DNA of 64,000 nt from Streptomyces viridochromogenes. Lineage in GTDB: Bacteria > Actinomycetota > Actinomycetes > Streptomycetales > Streptomycetaceae. Within the stretch, counting starts at the first letter, position 1. Each line of letters begins with the position of its first letter. The notes below the pieces were generated by a model, which was given only the letters and a program-made list of their open reading frames with translations, was not told the origin of the DNA and made no database searches. The position numbers and the translations under genes were made by a program. The stretch lies in contig NZ_LGUR01000196.1 of NCBI RefSeq assembly GCF_001270495.1, forward strand, positions 62,001 through 126,000, in the 5' to 3' direction. This document shows, in pieces, positions 52,028-60,553 of the stretch.

Positions 52028-52774
52028 TCAGGGGGCGGGCACCGCGTCCAGCAGCTGCGGGCCGTTGTTGCGGACGCTGTTCACGGCCGGGGAGACCGGG
52101 CGCGCGTCCAATTGGCCGTCCGCCGGTGGCGTGAGCAGGGCGCGCAGGTCGTCGGTCGACCGGTGGTCGGGGTCGAGCCAGGCGTCGTAGTGCTCGGGGG
52201 TGAGGGCGAGCGGCATGCGGGGGTGGATGCGGCCGGCGGCGTCGGTGGCCTCGGTGGTAATGATGGTGCAGGTCAGCAGCCAGGCGGCGGGGTCGTCGGC
52301 ATCCTTGATCTCGGGATCGCGCCAGAACTCGTACAGCCCGGCGAGGGCGAGGACCTGCCCGTCCTGCGGGTGGATGAAGTACGGCTGCTTGCGGACCTTG
52401 CCCGACTTGCGGTCCTTGACCTCGTCCCACTCGTAGAAGCCGTCGGCCGGCAGCAGACAGCGGCGTTTGACGAACGCCCGGCGGAACGCGGGTTTCTCGT
52501 GCACGGTCTCCACCCGCGCGTTGATCAACCGCGCGCCGATTTTCGCGTCCTTCGCCCACGAGGGCACCAGGCCCCAGCGCAGGGGCCGCAGCCGACGCCG
52601 GGCCGGCTCGTTCTCGTCGGCGCCGCGCGGTGTGCGTTCCAGGACGGCCCAGACCTCGTCGGTCGGCGCCACGTTCCAGCTCGGCGCCAGGGTTTCCTCC
52701 GGATGCCACTCGGCAACCTGGAACAGCTGGGCGAGGTCCTGGGGGCTGCGGGTGGAGGCGTAGCGGCCGCACAT
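52028..52774 (-). CDS. SOS-response-associated peptidase (YedK/HMCES, SRAP)
   Basis: The 248-residue protein is a SRAP domain protein. It begins MCGRYAST, so Cys2 becomes the N-terminal residue that links to abasic sites in single-stranded DNA. Other marks are NVAPTDEVWAVLE, WGLVPSWAKDAKIG, INARVETVHEKPAFR (catalytic Asn and Glu), RRCLLPADGFYEWDE and PRMPLALTPEHYDAWLD (His). It shields abasic DNA from breakage during replication. It is usually a lone gene, as here. Confidence 0.95.
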   Translation of the reverse strand: MCGRYASTRSPQDLAQLFQVAEWHPEETLAPSWNVAPTDEVWAVLERTPRGADENEPARRRLRPLRWGLVPSWAKDAKIGARLINARVETVHEKPAFRRAFVKRRCLLPADGFYEWDEVKDRKSGKVRKQPYFIHPQDGQVLALAGLYEFWRDPEIKDADDPAAWLLTCTIITTEATDAAGRIHPRMPLALTPEHYDAWLDPDHRSTDDLRALLTPPADGQLDARPVSPAVNSVRNNGPQLLDAVPAP

Positions 52775-52811
52775 AGGGCCACTGTGCCACGGCGCGGTGG
52801 GCCCGTCCTCA

Positions 52812-53449
52812 CAGGCTGGTCAGGATCTGGGGCGAGAGATTCTTGATCATGCTGTTGGTCCAGCGTATCTGCCGCAGTGTCCGCGGATGGCACTCGGAGG
52901 CCAGGGCGAGCAGCTTGTCGTCCCTGGGCAGCCTGGGCGAGCATCTCCCAGTCCCTCGTCGGGCTCCTCGTGCGGCGGCAGATACTCAGCCGCCCTGATC
53001 ACGGCCTTGCCGTCGGGGTTGAGCGAGCGGTACTCGACGACGTCGTCCGTCGCGCCGGTCCCCAGGTCCTTGCCGCAGGACTCGCAGACGTCGGGGTGGG
53101 CCCAGCCGATGCCGTCGGTGTAGAGGCGTTGCGTTCCGTGGGGGGCATCCTCGTCGCACGGCCGCTGGATACCGGTCCCGCCGCGCAGTCGGGCGTGGGC
53201 GAGGCCGGTGCAGTCGCAGGGCCGGCCGGCGCCGCACCGTTTCCACGCCTCGAACGCGGACTCCGGGACGTGCCAGGTGATCAGCGGGGCGCCGTCCTTG
53301 TCGCGGAAGTCCATGCGGGCGGCGTGGTCGAGGAGGATGTCCTTCGGCCGACCGGCTTGTGAGGATGCTCCCCACACAACAGATCCTTTGCCGCTTCCTC
53401 TCGGGCCCAGAGGGGTGCACCACTGTTCCAGCCCGGACCGCCTGCCCAT
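52812..53449 (-). pseudogene. Frameshifted gene remnant with Cys-rich segment
   Basis: Read leftwards, the segment KDILLDHAARMDFRDKDG to EEPDEG (53330-52950) looks coding and contains CGAGRPCDCTG and CESCGKD, possible zinc ligands. Then the sense frame changes: DWEMLAQAA lies in a second frame (about 52940) and RDDKLLALASECHPRTLRQI, then RWTNSMIKNL up to the stop at 52812, in a third. Together they read like one protein of about 200 residues broken by two small indels. I do not recognise the family. Its N-terminal limit is not clear. Confidence 0.55.
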
Positions 53450-53486
53450 GTCGCGTGGGCCCGGCTGCCGTACGGTTTACGCGCGG

Positions 53487-53645
53487 TCAGTGCTGTGACG
53501 GGACGCCGAGGTCGTCGAGGAGCCTGCGCACGCGGCGCTCGTCTTCGTCGCGCATGGGGCGGATGCCATGACGATCTTGTCCGCGGAGTCGTCCAGGATC
53601 CAGTCGAGGTACCGCGCCGCGTAGTGGAGTGTGGTCGCGTCGGCA
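53487..53645 (-). pseudogene. Short frameshifted C-terminal remnant
   Basis: Leftward reading gives ATTLHYAARYLDWILDDSAD in one frame and MRDEDERRVRRLLDDLGVPS ending QH-stop in the next. An in-frame stop stands just before the first part. It looks like the end of an unidentified protein with one indel. No family is recognised. Confidence 0.45.
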
Positions 53646-53660
53646 CTTCACAGCTTGGTC

Positions 53661-54035
53661 CTACGACGTGCAGGACGGTGCCCTTGACTGGTGGCAGCTT
53701 GGGACGGACAGGGCGTCAGCAGGCCGACCAGCGCCCCTCCGGCTGCTCCCGCACCGAGGCACCAGGCTCCGAGGACGGTGCGCCGGTGCCGCTGTTGCTA
53801 AGTCCCGTTGCTGCGCATACGTGCGGATGGTGGAACGGTGCTCGCTGGGATCGCACCTGCCACCGGGCCGCATAAGCTGCCCGGCCTCCTCCTCGTCCGG
53901 CCCGATGTTGAGGTAGGGGCACGTCACTTCCTCTACCAGGCCCTGGTTTCTCACCCCTTCAAGCAGCTGGAACGACCCCCACAGCCCCAGAGCCAGAAAG
54001 GCGCACACCAGAACACCACGTACCGTCACCCGCAT
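53661..54035 (-). pseudogene. Remnant of a small two-segment membrane protein
   Basis: The frame starts well, with MRVTVRGVLVCAFLALGLWG as a first membrane segment and an extracellular-type stretch EEVTCPYLNIGPDEEEAG up to RTYAQQRD at about residue 77. It then turns into Arg/Pro-rich nonsense, while another frame at about 53775-53715 reads RRTVLGAWCLGAGAAGGALV, a second membrane segment. A single indel near 53800 explains this. The original product would be a small two-pass membrane protein of unknown role. Confidence 0.55.
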
Positions 54036-54124
54036 AGGCGTTCCCCCGTCCGATCCTCCGTGCGGTGGCGTCCGCAGCCGGGCCTAGGCGCAGGCGTCAG
54101 AGCTTTCGGCCCGCCGTCCGGAAG

Positions 54125-55177
54125 TCAGTCGGAGCCTTCCTGCTCGCTGTGGGATGCGGGCGGCGCGGCCGTGGTTCCTCGCGGGATCAGGTGGGTGGGC
54201 AGGACGATGTGCCGGCCGCGGTCCGACTCGGAGTCGTTGATGAGCTCCAGGGCCAGTTCGGCGGCGACGCGGCCCATGTCGGAGGGGGACTGGGCCACCG
54301 TGGACAGGTCGAGCCATTCGGCCATCAGTTGGTCGTCGAAGCCGAGGACGGAGATGCGCTGGGGGACCTCGATCTGCACGGTGCGCAGGGTGGAGATGAT
54401 GGAGGCCGCCAGTTCATCCTGCTCGGCGAAGATGGCGGTGGGCGGTTCGCGCAGGCTCAGCAGGTTTCCCACCGCCTGGGTGGTGCCGCGTTTGTCGCGG
54501 GGCGGGGTGGTGACGATCAGGTCGTCGTCCAGGGGGATGCCCGCCTCGGCGAGTGCCTGCTGGTAGCCGACGAGGCGCTCGCGTGAGCTGAAGGTGAAAC
54601 CGCGGGCGTTGACGGTGTGCGCGAAGGCGATCCGACGGTGCCCGAGGTTGATCAGGTGGCGGGTCGCCTTGCAGGCACCGGCGACATCGTCGACGTAGAT
54701 GCTCGGGCGGCCCTCGACATGCTGGCTGATGTAGATGACCGGCATGCCGAGCTCGTCCAGCCGGGCGGTCTCCTCCTTGCTGAGGTCGAAGCTGAACACC
54801 AGCAGCGCGTCCGCGTTGCGCCGGGCCGGCAGACGCTCGAAGAATGCGGCCCGTTCGGCAAGGTCGGGCACCACGTAGACGGTCAGTTCCATGCCCGCGC
54901 CGCGCAGCAGCGGGCCCAGGCTGGACAGCGCCGCTCCCATGAACCACGAGTCGAGTGTGGGCACGAGCACCGCCATGACGCCGGTGCGGCCGGTGACCAG
55001 GCTCGATGCCTGCCGCGAGATCGCGAAGTTGAGCTCGCGGGCAGCCTCCTCGACCCGGGCACGGACCTTCGGTGAGACCGACGTCAGGCCGCGCAGGGTG
55101 CGCGAGACGGTCGACGGGGAGACCCCCGCCCGTTCGGCGACGTCGGCCAACGTGGGGTGCCGCTGAGCTGGTGACAT
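54125..55177 (-). CDS. LacI-family regulator of the alpha-glucoside operon
   Basis: The 350-residue LacI protein has its helix-turn-helix at about residues 9-28 (LADVAERAGVSPSTVSRTLR), hinge FAISRQASSLVTGRTGVMA and effector domain (YISQHVEGRPSIYVDDVAGA, GFDDQLMAEWLDLSTVAQS). It is divergent from the ABC importer operon over a 366-base gap with a perfect operator palindrome near its own start and a related one at the importer promoter. It probably represses both in the absence of maltose or trehalose-type sugars. Confidence 0.91.
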   Translation of the reverse strand: MSPAQRHPTLADVAERAGVSPSTVSRTLRGLTSVSPKVRARVEEAARELNFAISRQASSLVTGRTGVMAVLVPTLDSWFMGAALSSLGPLLRGAGMELTVYVVPDLAERAAFFERLPARRNADALLVFSFDLSKEETARLDELGMPVIYISQHVEGRPSIYVDDVAGACKATRHLINLGHRRIAFAHTVNARGFTFSSRERLVGYQQALAEAGIPLDDDLIVTTPPRDKRGTTQAVGNLLSLREPPTAIFAEQDELAASIISTLRTVQIEVPQRISVLGFDDQLMAEWLDLSTVAQSPSDMGRVAAELALELINDSESDRGRHIVLPTHLIPRGTTAAPPASHSEQEGSD

Positions 55178-55218
55178 GAGCGGAAGTTAACACAGATTGC
55201 CCCTCAGGCGGGACCCTT

Positions 55219-55236
55219 CGTGACAGCGCTGTCACG
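55219..55236. promoter_or_regulatory. 18-bp perfect palindromic operator (LacI type), site 1
   Basis: CGTGACAGCGCTGTCACG is its own reverse complement. It lies 42 bases upstream of the LacI start, suited to autoregulation. Confidence 0.75.
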
Positions 55237-55323
55237 ATCCTTTGCCAGGGAGGCGCCCATGTCGAAGACGGGCATGGAGGGCACCGATCTCCTAAAACAT
55301 CCGCGCTACTACGAAGTTACGCA

Positions 55324-55352
55324 TTGACTTCCGTCTGGTGCACTCCTACGGT
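55324..55352 (+). promoter_or_regulatory. Promoter of the alpha-glucoside importer operon
   Basis: TTGACT (55324-55329) and TACGGT (55347-55352) are exactly 17 bases apart. The leader to the start codon at 55544 is about 185 bases. Apart from the operators, the 366-base gap between the LacI and binding-protein genes shows no gene. Confidence 0.65.
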
Positions 55353-55366
55353 GCAAGCGTTGTCAC
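55351..55366. promoter_or_regulatory. LacI-type operator, site 2, at the importer promoter
   Basis: GTGCAAGCGTTGTCAC agrees with the inner 16 bases of site 1 at 13 places and overlaps the end of the -10 box and the predicted transcription start. Confidence 0.65.
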
Positions 55367-55435
55367 AACGGAGTCGAAGTCGTCGCCGTGAGTCCACCCT
55401 TCACGGCCGTGACCTGCTCTTTTGATCTAGAAGAC

Positions 55436-55446
55436 GCTGTGACAGC
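55436..55446. promoter_or_regulatory. Possible third operator half-palindrome
   Basis: GCTGTGACAGC is an inverted repeat with one central base and shares TGACAG with site 1. It lies in the leader about 100 bases before the start codon. The spacing differs from sites 1 and 2, so it may not bind the same dimer. Confidence 0.35.
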
Positions 55447-55543
55447 ACGGTCTCGTATCAGAGCCGTCTCAGAGTCATCTCGGTAGCTGTTCCCTACAGG
55501 GCGACCCCGCCGAGACTTCGGTTCCGCACGTCCAGGAGAGACA

Positions 55544-56842
55544 GTGAACGCCAGAACCAGCAGAGCCCTTCAGTGCTCGGCCGTGCTCGCCGCCGCCGGG
55601 CTCGTCCTCACCGCCTGCGGCTCCTCCGACAGCGACAGCTCGTCGGGGCAGTCCAAAAGCCCGTCGTTCTCGGGCCGTGGCCCGATCACGTTCGCGGCCG
55701 CCAAGGACAGCTCCGGCGTCGTCCAGAAGGTGATCGACGGCTGGAACGAGCAGCACCCGAAGGAGAAGGTCACCTTCGTCCAACTGCCGTCGGACGTGAA
55801 CCAGCAGCGCCAGCAGATGATCCAGAACGCCGAGACGAAGTCCGACGCCTACACGGTGCTCTCCCTGGACGCGGTGTGGACCTCGGAGTTCGCCGCCCAC
55901 CAGTGGATCGACCAACTGCCCGCCGCGCAGTTCCCGCTGGACAAGATGCTCAAGCCCGTGGTGGAGACGACCAAGTACCGCGACAACCTGTACGCGGTCC
56001 CGCAGTCCTCCGACGGCGGCCTGCTGTACTACCGCTCCGACCTGCTGAAGAAGGCCGGCGTCAGTGCCGCGCCGACGACGTGGGCGCAGATGCGGGCCGC
56101 CTGCGCCAAGGTCGTAAAGCTGCCCGAGGCCAAGGGCATGGACTGCTACGCGGGCCAGTTCCAGAAGTACGAGGGCCTCACCGTCAACTTCTCCGAGGCC
56201 GTGAACTCCGCCGGCGGAGTCGTCACCGACGCCGACGGTAAGCCGGACGTCGACACCCCTGCGGCTGAGAAGGGCCTGGACTTCCTGGTCGACTCCTTCA
56301 AGGACGGCACCATCCCGAAGGAGGCCATCACCTACCAGGAGGAAGAAGGCCGCCAGGCGTTCCAGTCCGGCAAGCTGATCTTCCTGCGCAACTGGCCCTA
56401 CGTGTATTCGCTGGCCGAGAAGAGCAAGGTCGCGGGCAAGTTCGCGGTCGCGCCACTGCCCGGCCTGACCGGAGCCGGCTCGTCCACCCTGGGCGGCCAC
56501 AACGTGGCCGTGTCCTCCTTCGCCAAGAACAAGGCCACGGCGCTGGACTTCATCAAGTACTTCACCAACCACGACAGCGCGACCACGTTCCTCAAGGAGG
56601 GCTCGGCCGCCCCGCCGTACGCGGAACTGTACGACGACCAGGCGCTGGTCAAGCAGTACCCGTACCTGCCGGTGCTGAAGAAGTCGATCCTCAACGCCGT
56701 GCCCCGCCCCCGGGTGGTCCAGTACGGCGACGTGTCCTCAGCGATCCAGCAGGAGACGTACGCGGCCCTGAACGGCGACAAGTCCAGCACGCAGGCGCTG
56801 AAGGACCTGCAGGAAGCCCTGCAGAAGCTCTCGGCGCAGTGA
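55544..56842 (+). CDS. Alpha-glucoside ABC transporter substrate-binding lipoprotein
   Basis: The 432-residue family 1 solute-binding protein has the lipoprotein signal CSAVLAAAGLVLTAC (lipid Cys about residue 25) followed by a Ser/Asp-rich linker. Fold marks are VIDGWNEQHPKEKVTFVQLP, YAVPQSSDGGLLYYRSDLLK and FAVAPLPGLTGAGSSTLGGH, as in LpqY and MalE-like proteins of actinobacteria. With the GH13 enzyme in the operon the ligand is likely maltose, maltodextrin or trehalose. The start is GTG 55544 with AGGAGAG eight bases before. Confidence 0.9.
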   Translation: MNARTSRALQCSAVLAAAGLVLTACGSSDSDSSSGQSKSPSFSGRGPITFAAAKDSSGVVQKVIDGWNEQHPKEKVTFVQLPSDVNQQRQQMIQNAETKSDAYTVLSLDAVWTSEFAAHQWIDQLPAAQFPLDKMLKPVVETTKYRDNLYAVPQSSDGGLLYYRSDLLKKAGVSAAPTTWAQMRAACAKVVKLPEAKGMDCYAGQFQKYEGLTVNFSEAVNSAGGVVTDADGKPDVDTPAAEKGLDFLVDSFKDGTIPKEAITYQEEEGRQAFQSGKLIFLRNWPYVYSLAEKSKVAGKFAVAPLPGLTGAGSSTLGGHNVAVSSFAKNKATALDFIKYFTNHDSATTFLKEGSAAPPYAELYDDQALVKQYPYLPVLKKSILNAVPRPRVVQYGDVSSAIQQETYAALNGDKSSTQALKDLQEALQKLSAQ

Positions 56843-56856
56843 GAAGGAGGCTCGTG

Positions 56857-57912
56857 GTGGCCACTCGGACCCCACCTGAGACGGCCGCGGACCGGCCGCC
56901 CGGCACGGCAACAGGCCGGGCCGGGCGGCCGCCCGCGCCGGAGAAAGCCCGGCGCGGCCGGAAGTCGGCCACGGCGGGTACCGGCCGGATGGCCGCCCTG
57001 CTGGTGTCCCCGACCCTGCTGGTGCTGACCGTCGTCGTGCTCTACCCGACGATCATGGCGCTGAGGGAATCGCTGTACGGAACCAAGGGACTGGACCCGA
57101 AGACCGGCTTCATCAGCGACACCGAGCCGTTCGTCGGGCTGCAGAACTACACCGACATCTTCGGCGAGGCCGGAGAGCGCTTCTGGAACGCCTTCTGGAA
57201 CACCACCTTCTTCACCGTGGTCACGGTGGGTCTGGAGACGGTGATCGGTGTCGCGATGGCGCTGATCATGCACAAGGCGTTCAGCGGGCGGGCCCTGATC
57301 CGCGCGAGCATCCTTATCCCCTGGGCCGTGCCCACGGCCATCTCCGGCCTGTTGTGGCGGTGGATCTTCAACAGCGACGGCATCGCCAACGCCATGATCG
57401 GCCGCCAGATCCTGTGGACCACTGAGGGCTTCCACGCCAAGGTCGCCGTCATCATCGCCGAGGTGTGGAAGACCGCCCCCTTCATCGGGCTACTGGTCCT
57501 GGCCGGCCTGCAGGTCATCGGCAAGGAGGTCTACGAGGCGGCCCGCATGGACGGGGCGAGCCCCCAGCGCCAGTTCTGGCACATCACGTTGCCGCTGGTG
57601 AAGCCAGCTCTGCTGGTGGCTGTGCTGTTCCGCTGTCTGGACGCGCTGCGGATGTTCGACCTGCCCTACCTCCTCGTCGGTGCGCAGAAGAGCTCGGTGG
57701 AGACCCTGTCGATGCTGGCGCAGAACGAGGCGTCCAACGTCCGCTTCGGGCCGGCCGCCGCGTACGCGGTGGTGCTCTTCGTCTACGTCCTTCTCATCGC
57801 GCTGGGCTTCGTTCGGCTCCTGGGCGCGGACGTCGTCGGCGAAGCGGGCGGCTCGGGCAGGAAGAAGCGCCGACGGGCCTCGAAGCACAACCGTGTGGAG
57901 GTGCCGGCATGA
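56857..57912 (+). CDS. Alpha-glucoside ABC transporter permease (MalF type)
   Basis: The 351-residue permease has a 45-residue Pro/Arg-rich cytoplasmic tail, then six membrane segments. The ATPase-binding EAA loop is EVYEAARMDGASPQRQFWHI, at about residue 225. It pairs with the next permease. The start is placed at GTG 57-59 of the 568xx line (56857), six bases after AAGGAGG; GTG 56854 and GTG 56839 are in frame. No ATP-binding gene is in the operon, so it probably uses a shared MsiK-type ATPase encoded elsewhere, as is known for Streptomyces sugar importers. Confidence 0.9.
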   Translation: MATRTPPETAADRPPGTATGRAGRPPAPEKARRGRKSATAGTGRMAALLVSPTLLVLTVVVLYPTIMALRESLYGTKGLDPKTGFISDTEPFVGLQNYTDIFGEAGERFWNAFWNTTFFTVVTVGLETVIGVAMALIMHKAFSGRALIRASILIPWAVPTAISGLLWRWIFNSDGIANAMIGRQILWTTEGFHAKVAVIIAEVWKTAPFIGLLVLAGLQVIGKEVYEAARMDGASPQRQFWHITLPLVKPALLVAVLFRCLDALRMFDLPYLLVGAQKSSVETLSMLAQNEASNVRFGPAAAYAVVLFVYVLLIALGFVRLLGADVVGEAGGSGRKKRRRASKHNRVEVPA

Positions 57913-58742
57913 CCGCGACCGTGAAATGGCGAACCGGGCTCCTGTATCTGGGAGTTGCCGGGGTGGTGGCCTACTGCCTGGCCCCCTTCTACTGGATGCT
58001 GGTCTCCAGCCTGCGCCGCACCTCGGACATCTTCGACACCTCGCTCCTGCCCTCCCCGGTGTCGTTCGAGAACTACGAAGCGGTCTTCGACCCCTCCCAG
58101 GGAATCGGCCGCGCCCTGCTCAACAGCCTGATCGTCTCCGGCATCACGACCGTCCTGGCACTGCTGCTGGCCACGTTCACCGCCTACGCCATGGCCCGGC
58201 TGGAGTTCCGCTTCAAGCGGCTGATCCTCACCCTGATCATCGCCACCTCGATGTTCCCGGTGGTGTCGATCGTGGTCCCGCTGCTGAAGCTGTTCACGGA
58301 CATCGGCTGGATCAACACCTACCAGGCGATGATCGTGCCGAGCATGTCCTTCGCCCTGCCCCTGGCGGTGTGGAACCTGACCACGTTCTTCCGGCAGATG
58401 CCCGACGAACTGGAGCAGGCCGCGATGATCGACGGCTGCACCAGGGGTCAGGCGTTCCGCAAGGTCATCATCCCGATCGCCGCGCCGGGCATCTTCACCA
58501 CGGCGATCATCACCTTCATCGCCGCCTGGAACGAGTTCCTCATCGCCCTGTCGATGACGAACCGGCCCAGCATCCAGACCGCGCCGGTCGCCATCTCCAA
58601 GTTCGCCGGCGCCACGCAGTTCGACACCCCGTTCGGCAGCCAGATGGCCGCGGGCGTCCTGGTCACCGTCCCACTGGTGATCATGGTGCTGCTCTTCCAG
58701 CGCCGCATCGTCGCCGGACTCACCGCGGGCGCAGCCAAGTAG
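57909..58742 (+). CDS. Alpha-glucoside ABC transporter permease (MalG type)
   Basis: The 277-residue permease has six membrane segments and the EAA loop ELEQAAMIDGCTRGQAFRKV at about residue 175, with FYWMLVSSLRRTSDIF at the N-terminus typical of MalG/SugB. The start ATG overlaps the MalF-type stop (ATGA). It is followed after 59 bases by the GH13 gene. The ending AGLTAGAAK is normal for the family. Confidence 0.92.
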   Translation: MTATVKWRTGLLYLGVAGVVAYCLAPFYWMLVSSLRRTSDIFDTSLLPSPVSFENYEAVFDPSQGIGRALLNSLIVSGITTVLALLLATFTAYAMARLEFRFKRLILTLIIATSMFPVVSIVVPLLKLFTDIGWINTYQAMIVPSMSFALPLAVWNLTTFFRQMPDELEQAAMIDGCTRGQAFRKVIIPIAAPGIFTTAIITFIAAWNEFLIALSMTNRPSIQTAPVAISKFAGATQFDTPFGSQMAAGVLVTVPLVIMVLLFQRRIVAGLTAGAAK

Positions 58743-58801
58743 CCGTCCCTTCCAGTGGCGGGTTCCCCCACAGTCCCCTTCTCAAAGGACCCATCAGCAC
58801 C

Positions 58802-60412
58802 ATGTCCCCCACCACGCCCTGGTGGCGCAGCGCCGTCATCTACCAGGTCTACATCCGCAGCTTCGCCGACGGGAACGGCGACGGCGTCGGCGACATCGCC
58901 GGCCTGCGCTCCCGCCTCCCGTACCTCAAGTCGCTCGGCGTGGACGCCCTGTGGATCAACCCCTGGTACAAGTCCCCCATGGCGGACGGCGGCTACGACG
59001 TGGCCGACTTCCGCGCCGTCGACCCGCTGTTCGGCACCCTCGCCGACGCCGAGCAACTCATCGCCGAAGCCCACCAGCACGGCATCCGCATCATCCCCGA
59101 CATCGTCCCGAACCACACGTCCGACGAGCACGCCTGGTTCCAGGAGGCACTGGACGCAGGCCCCGGCAGCCCGGAACGCGAGCGTTACATCTTCCGGCCC
59201 GGCCGCGGCCCCGACGGTACCCGACCGCCCAACAACTGGATCTCCGAATTCGGCGGCCCCGCCTGGACCCGCATTCCCGATGGCGAGTGGTACCTCCACC
59301 TGTACGCCCCCCAACAGCCCGACCTCAACTGGCAACACCCCGACGTGCACGCCGAATTCGAGTCCATCCTGCGGTTCTGGTTCGACCGGGGCGTCGACGG
59401 CTTCCGCATCGACGTCGCCCACGGCCTCGCCAAGGACCCCGAACTGCCCGACCTGACACGCGAACAGATCGTGCACCCGCACTGGGACCGCGACGAGGTC
59501 CACGACATCTACCGCACCTGGCGTGCGGTCGCCGACGAGTTCCCCGGTGAGCGGGCCTTCGTCGCCGAAGCCTGGGCGGACACTCCCGAACGCCTCGCCG
59601 CCTACGTCCGCCCCGGCGGCCTGCACACCGCGTTCAACTTCGACTTCCTCATGGCCAGCTGGGACGCCAAGGACCTCCGCACGGTCATCGACGACTCCCT
59701 CGCCATGCTCAGCGGCGTCGGCGCCCCGGCCACCTGGGTGCTCTCCAACCACGACGTCATGCGCCACACCAGCCGCTACGCCCGCCAGACCGTCGCACGC
59801 TGGGTGCCCAACGAGCGTTACCAGCCCCAAGGCCCCGTGGACCTCGAATTGGGCACCCGTCGTGCCCGCGCCGCCGCCCTGCTGATGCTCGCTCTGCCCG
59901 GCGGTGCCTACATCTACCAGGGCGACGAACTCGGCCTGCCCGAAGTCGAGGACCTCCCGGTGGACGTCCTTGAGGACCCCATCTGGGAACGCTCCGGCCA
60001 CACCGACCGCGGCCGCGACGGCTGCCGCGTGCCGATCCCCTGGTCCGGACAGGCGGAGGCGTTCGGCTTCAGCCCCGACGATGCCTACGCCGGTCCCTGG
60101 CTGCCCCAGCCCGCCAGCTGGGGTGAGCGCAGTGTGGAGGCACAGACCGGGGATGAGACCTCGATGCTGGAGCTGTACCGCACCGCCCTCGTCATACGCC
60201 GCGACCACCCCGCCCTCGGCGACGGCACCATGAGCTGGCTCGACGCCCCCGCAGGCATCCTCGCCTTCCACCGCGAACCCGGCTTCCTCTGCGTCGTCAA
60301 CCTCTCGGATGAGGCGCACCAGCTGCCCGACCACACCGCGATCCTGCTGGCCAGCGGCCCGGTCACGCACGGGCAGCTGGAACCCGACCGCGCGGTCTGG
60401 CTCAAGGTGTAG
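58802..60412 (+). CDS. GH13 alpha-glucosidase
   Basis: The 536-residue GH13 enzyme shows the four conserved regions: DIVPNH (I), GFRIDVAHG (II, nucleophile Asp about residue 204), FVAEAWADT (III, acid Glu about residue 255) and VLSNHDVMRH (IV, Asp about 316), plus GIRIIPDIV and QPDLNWQHPDV typical of alpha-glucosidase and oligo-1,6-glucosidase subfamilies. No signal peptide, so it cuts imported maltose- or trehalose-type sugars to glucose in the cell. It is the last gene of the importer operon and is followed by a strong terminator. Confidence 0.93.
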   Translation: MSPTTPWWRSAVIYQVYIRSFADGNGDGVGDIAGLRSRLPYLKSLGVDALWINPWYKSPMADGGYDVADFRAVDPLFGTLADAEQLIAEAHQHGIRIIPDIVPNHTSDEHAWFQEALDAGPGSPERERYIFRPGRGPDGTRPPNNWISEFGGPAWTRIPDGEWYLHLYAPQQPDLNWQHPDVHAEFESILRFWFDRGVDGFRIDVAHGLAKDPELPDLTREQIVHPHWDRDEVHDIYRTWRAVADEFPGERAFVAEAWADTPERLAAYVRPGGLHTAFNFDFLMASWDAKDLRTVIDDSLAMLSGVGAPATWVLSNHDVMRHTSRYARQTVARWVPNERYQPQGPVDLELGTRRARAAALLMLALPGGAYIYQGDELGLPEVEDLPVDVLEDPIWERSGHTDRGRDGCRVPIPWSGQAEAFGFSPDDAYAGPWLPQPASWGERSVEAQTGDETSMLELYRTALVIRRDHPALGDGTMSWLDAPAGILAFHREPGFLCVVNLSDEAHQLPDHTAILLASGPVTHGQLEPDRAVWLKV

Positions 60413-60424
60413 CAGCCCGCACCA

Positions 60425-60438
60425 GGGGCCGCGGCCCC
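60425..60438 (+). terminator. GC palindrome after the alpha-glucosidase gene
   Basis: GGGGCCGCGGCCCC is a perfect 14-base palindrome 13 bases past the stop codon. It is probably part of the termination region with the larger hairpin that follows. Confidence 0.5.
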
Positions 60439-60446
60439 CTCGATCT

Positions 60447-60494
60447 GCCAGGGCCTGTCCGGTGTCACTCCCCGCCGATCGGACAGGCCCTGGC
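60447..60494 (+). terminator. Strong terminator hairpin of the alpha-glucoside operon
   Basis: GCCAGGGCCTGTCCG pairs with CGGACAGGCCCTGGC in a perfect 15-base stem around an 18-base loop. Being symmetrical it can also stop transcripts from the other side. Confidence 0.8.
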
Positions 60495-60553
60495 CCCACC
60501 CTCGGCACGGCGGGCGCCGGCCGGCCAGTACCACCGCGAGAGGCTCCGCTCCT

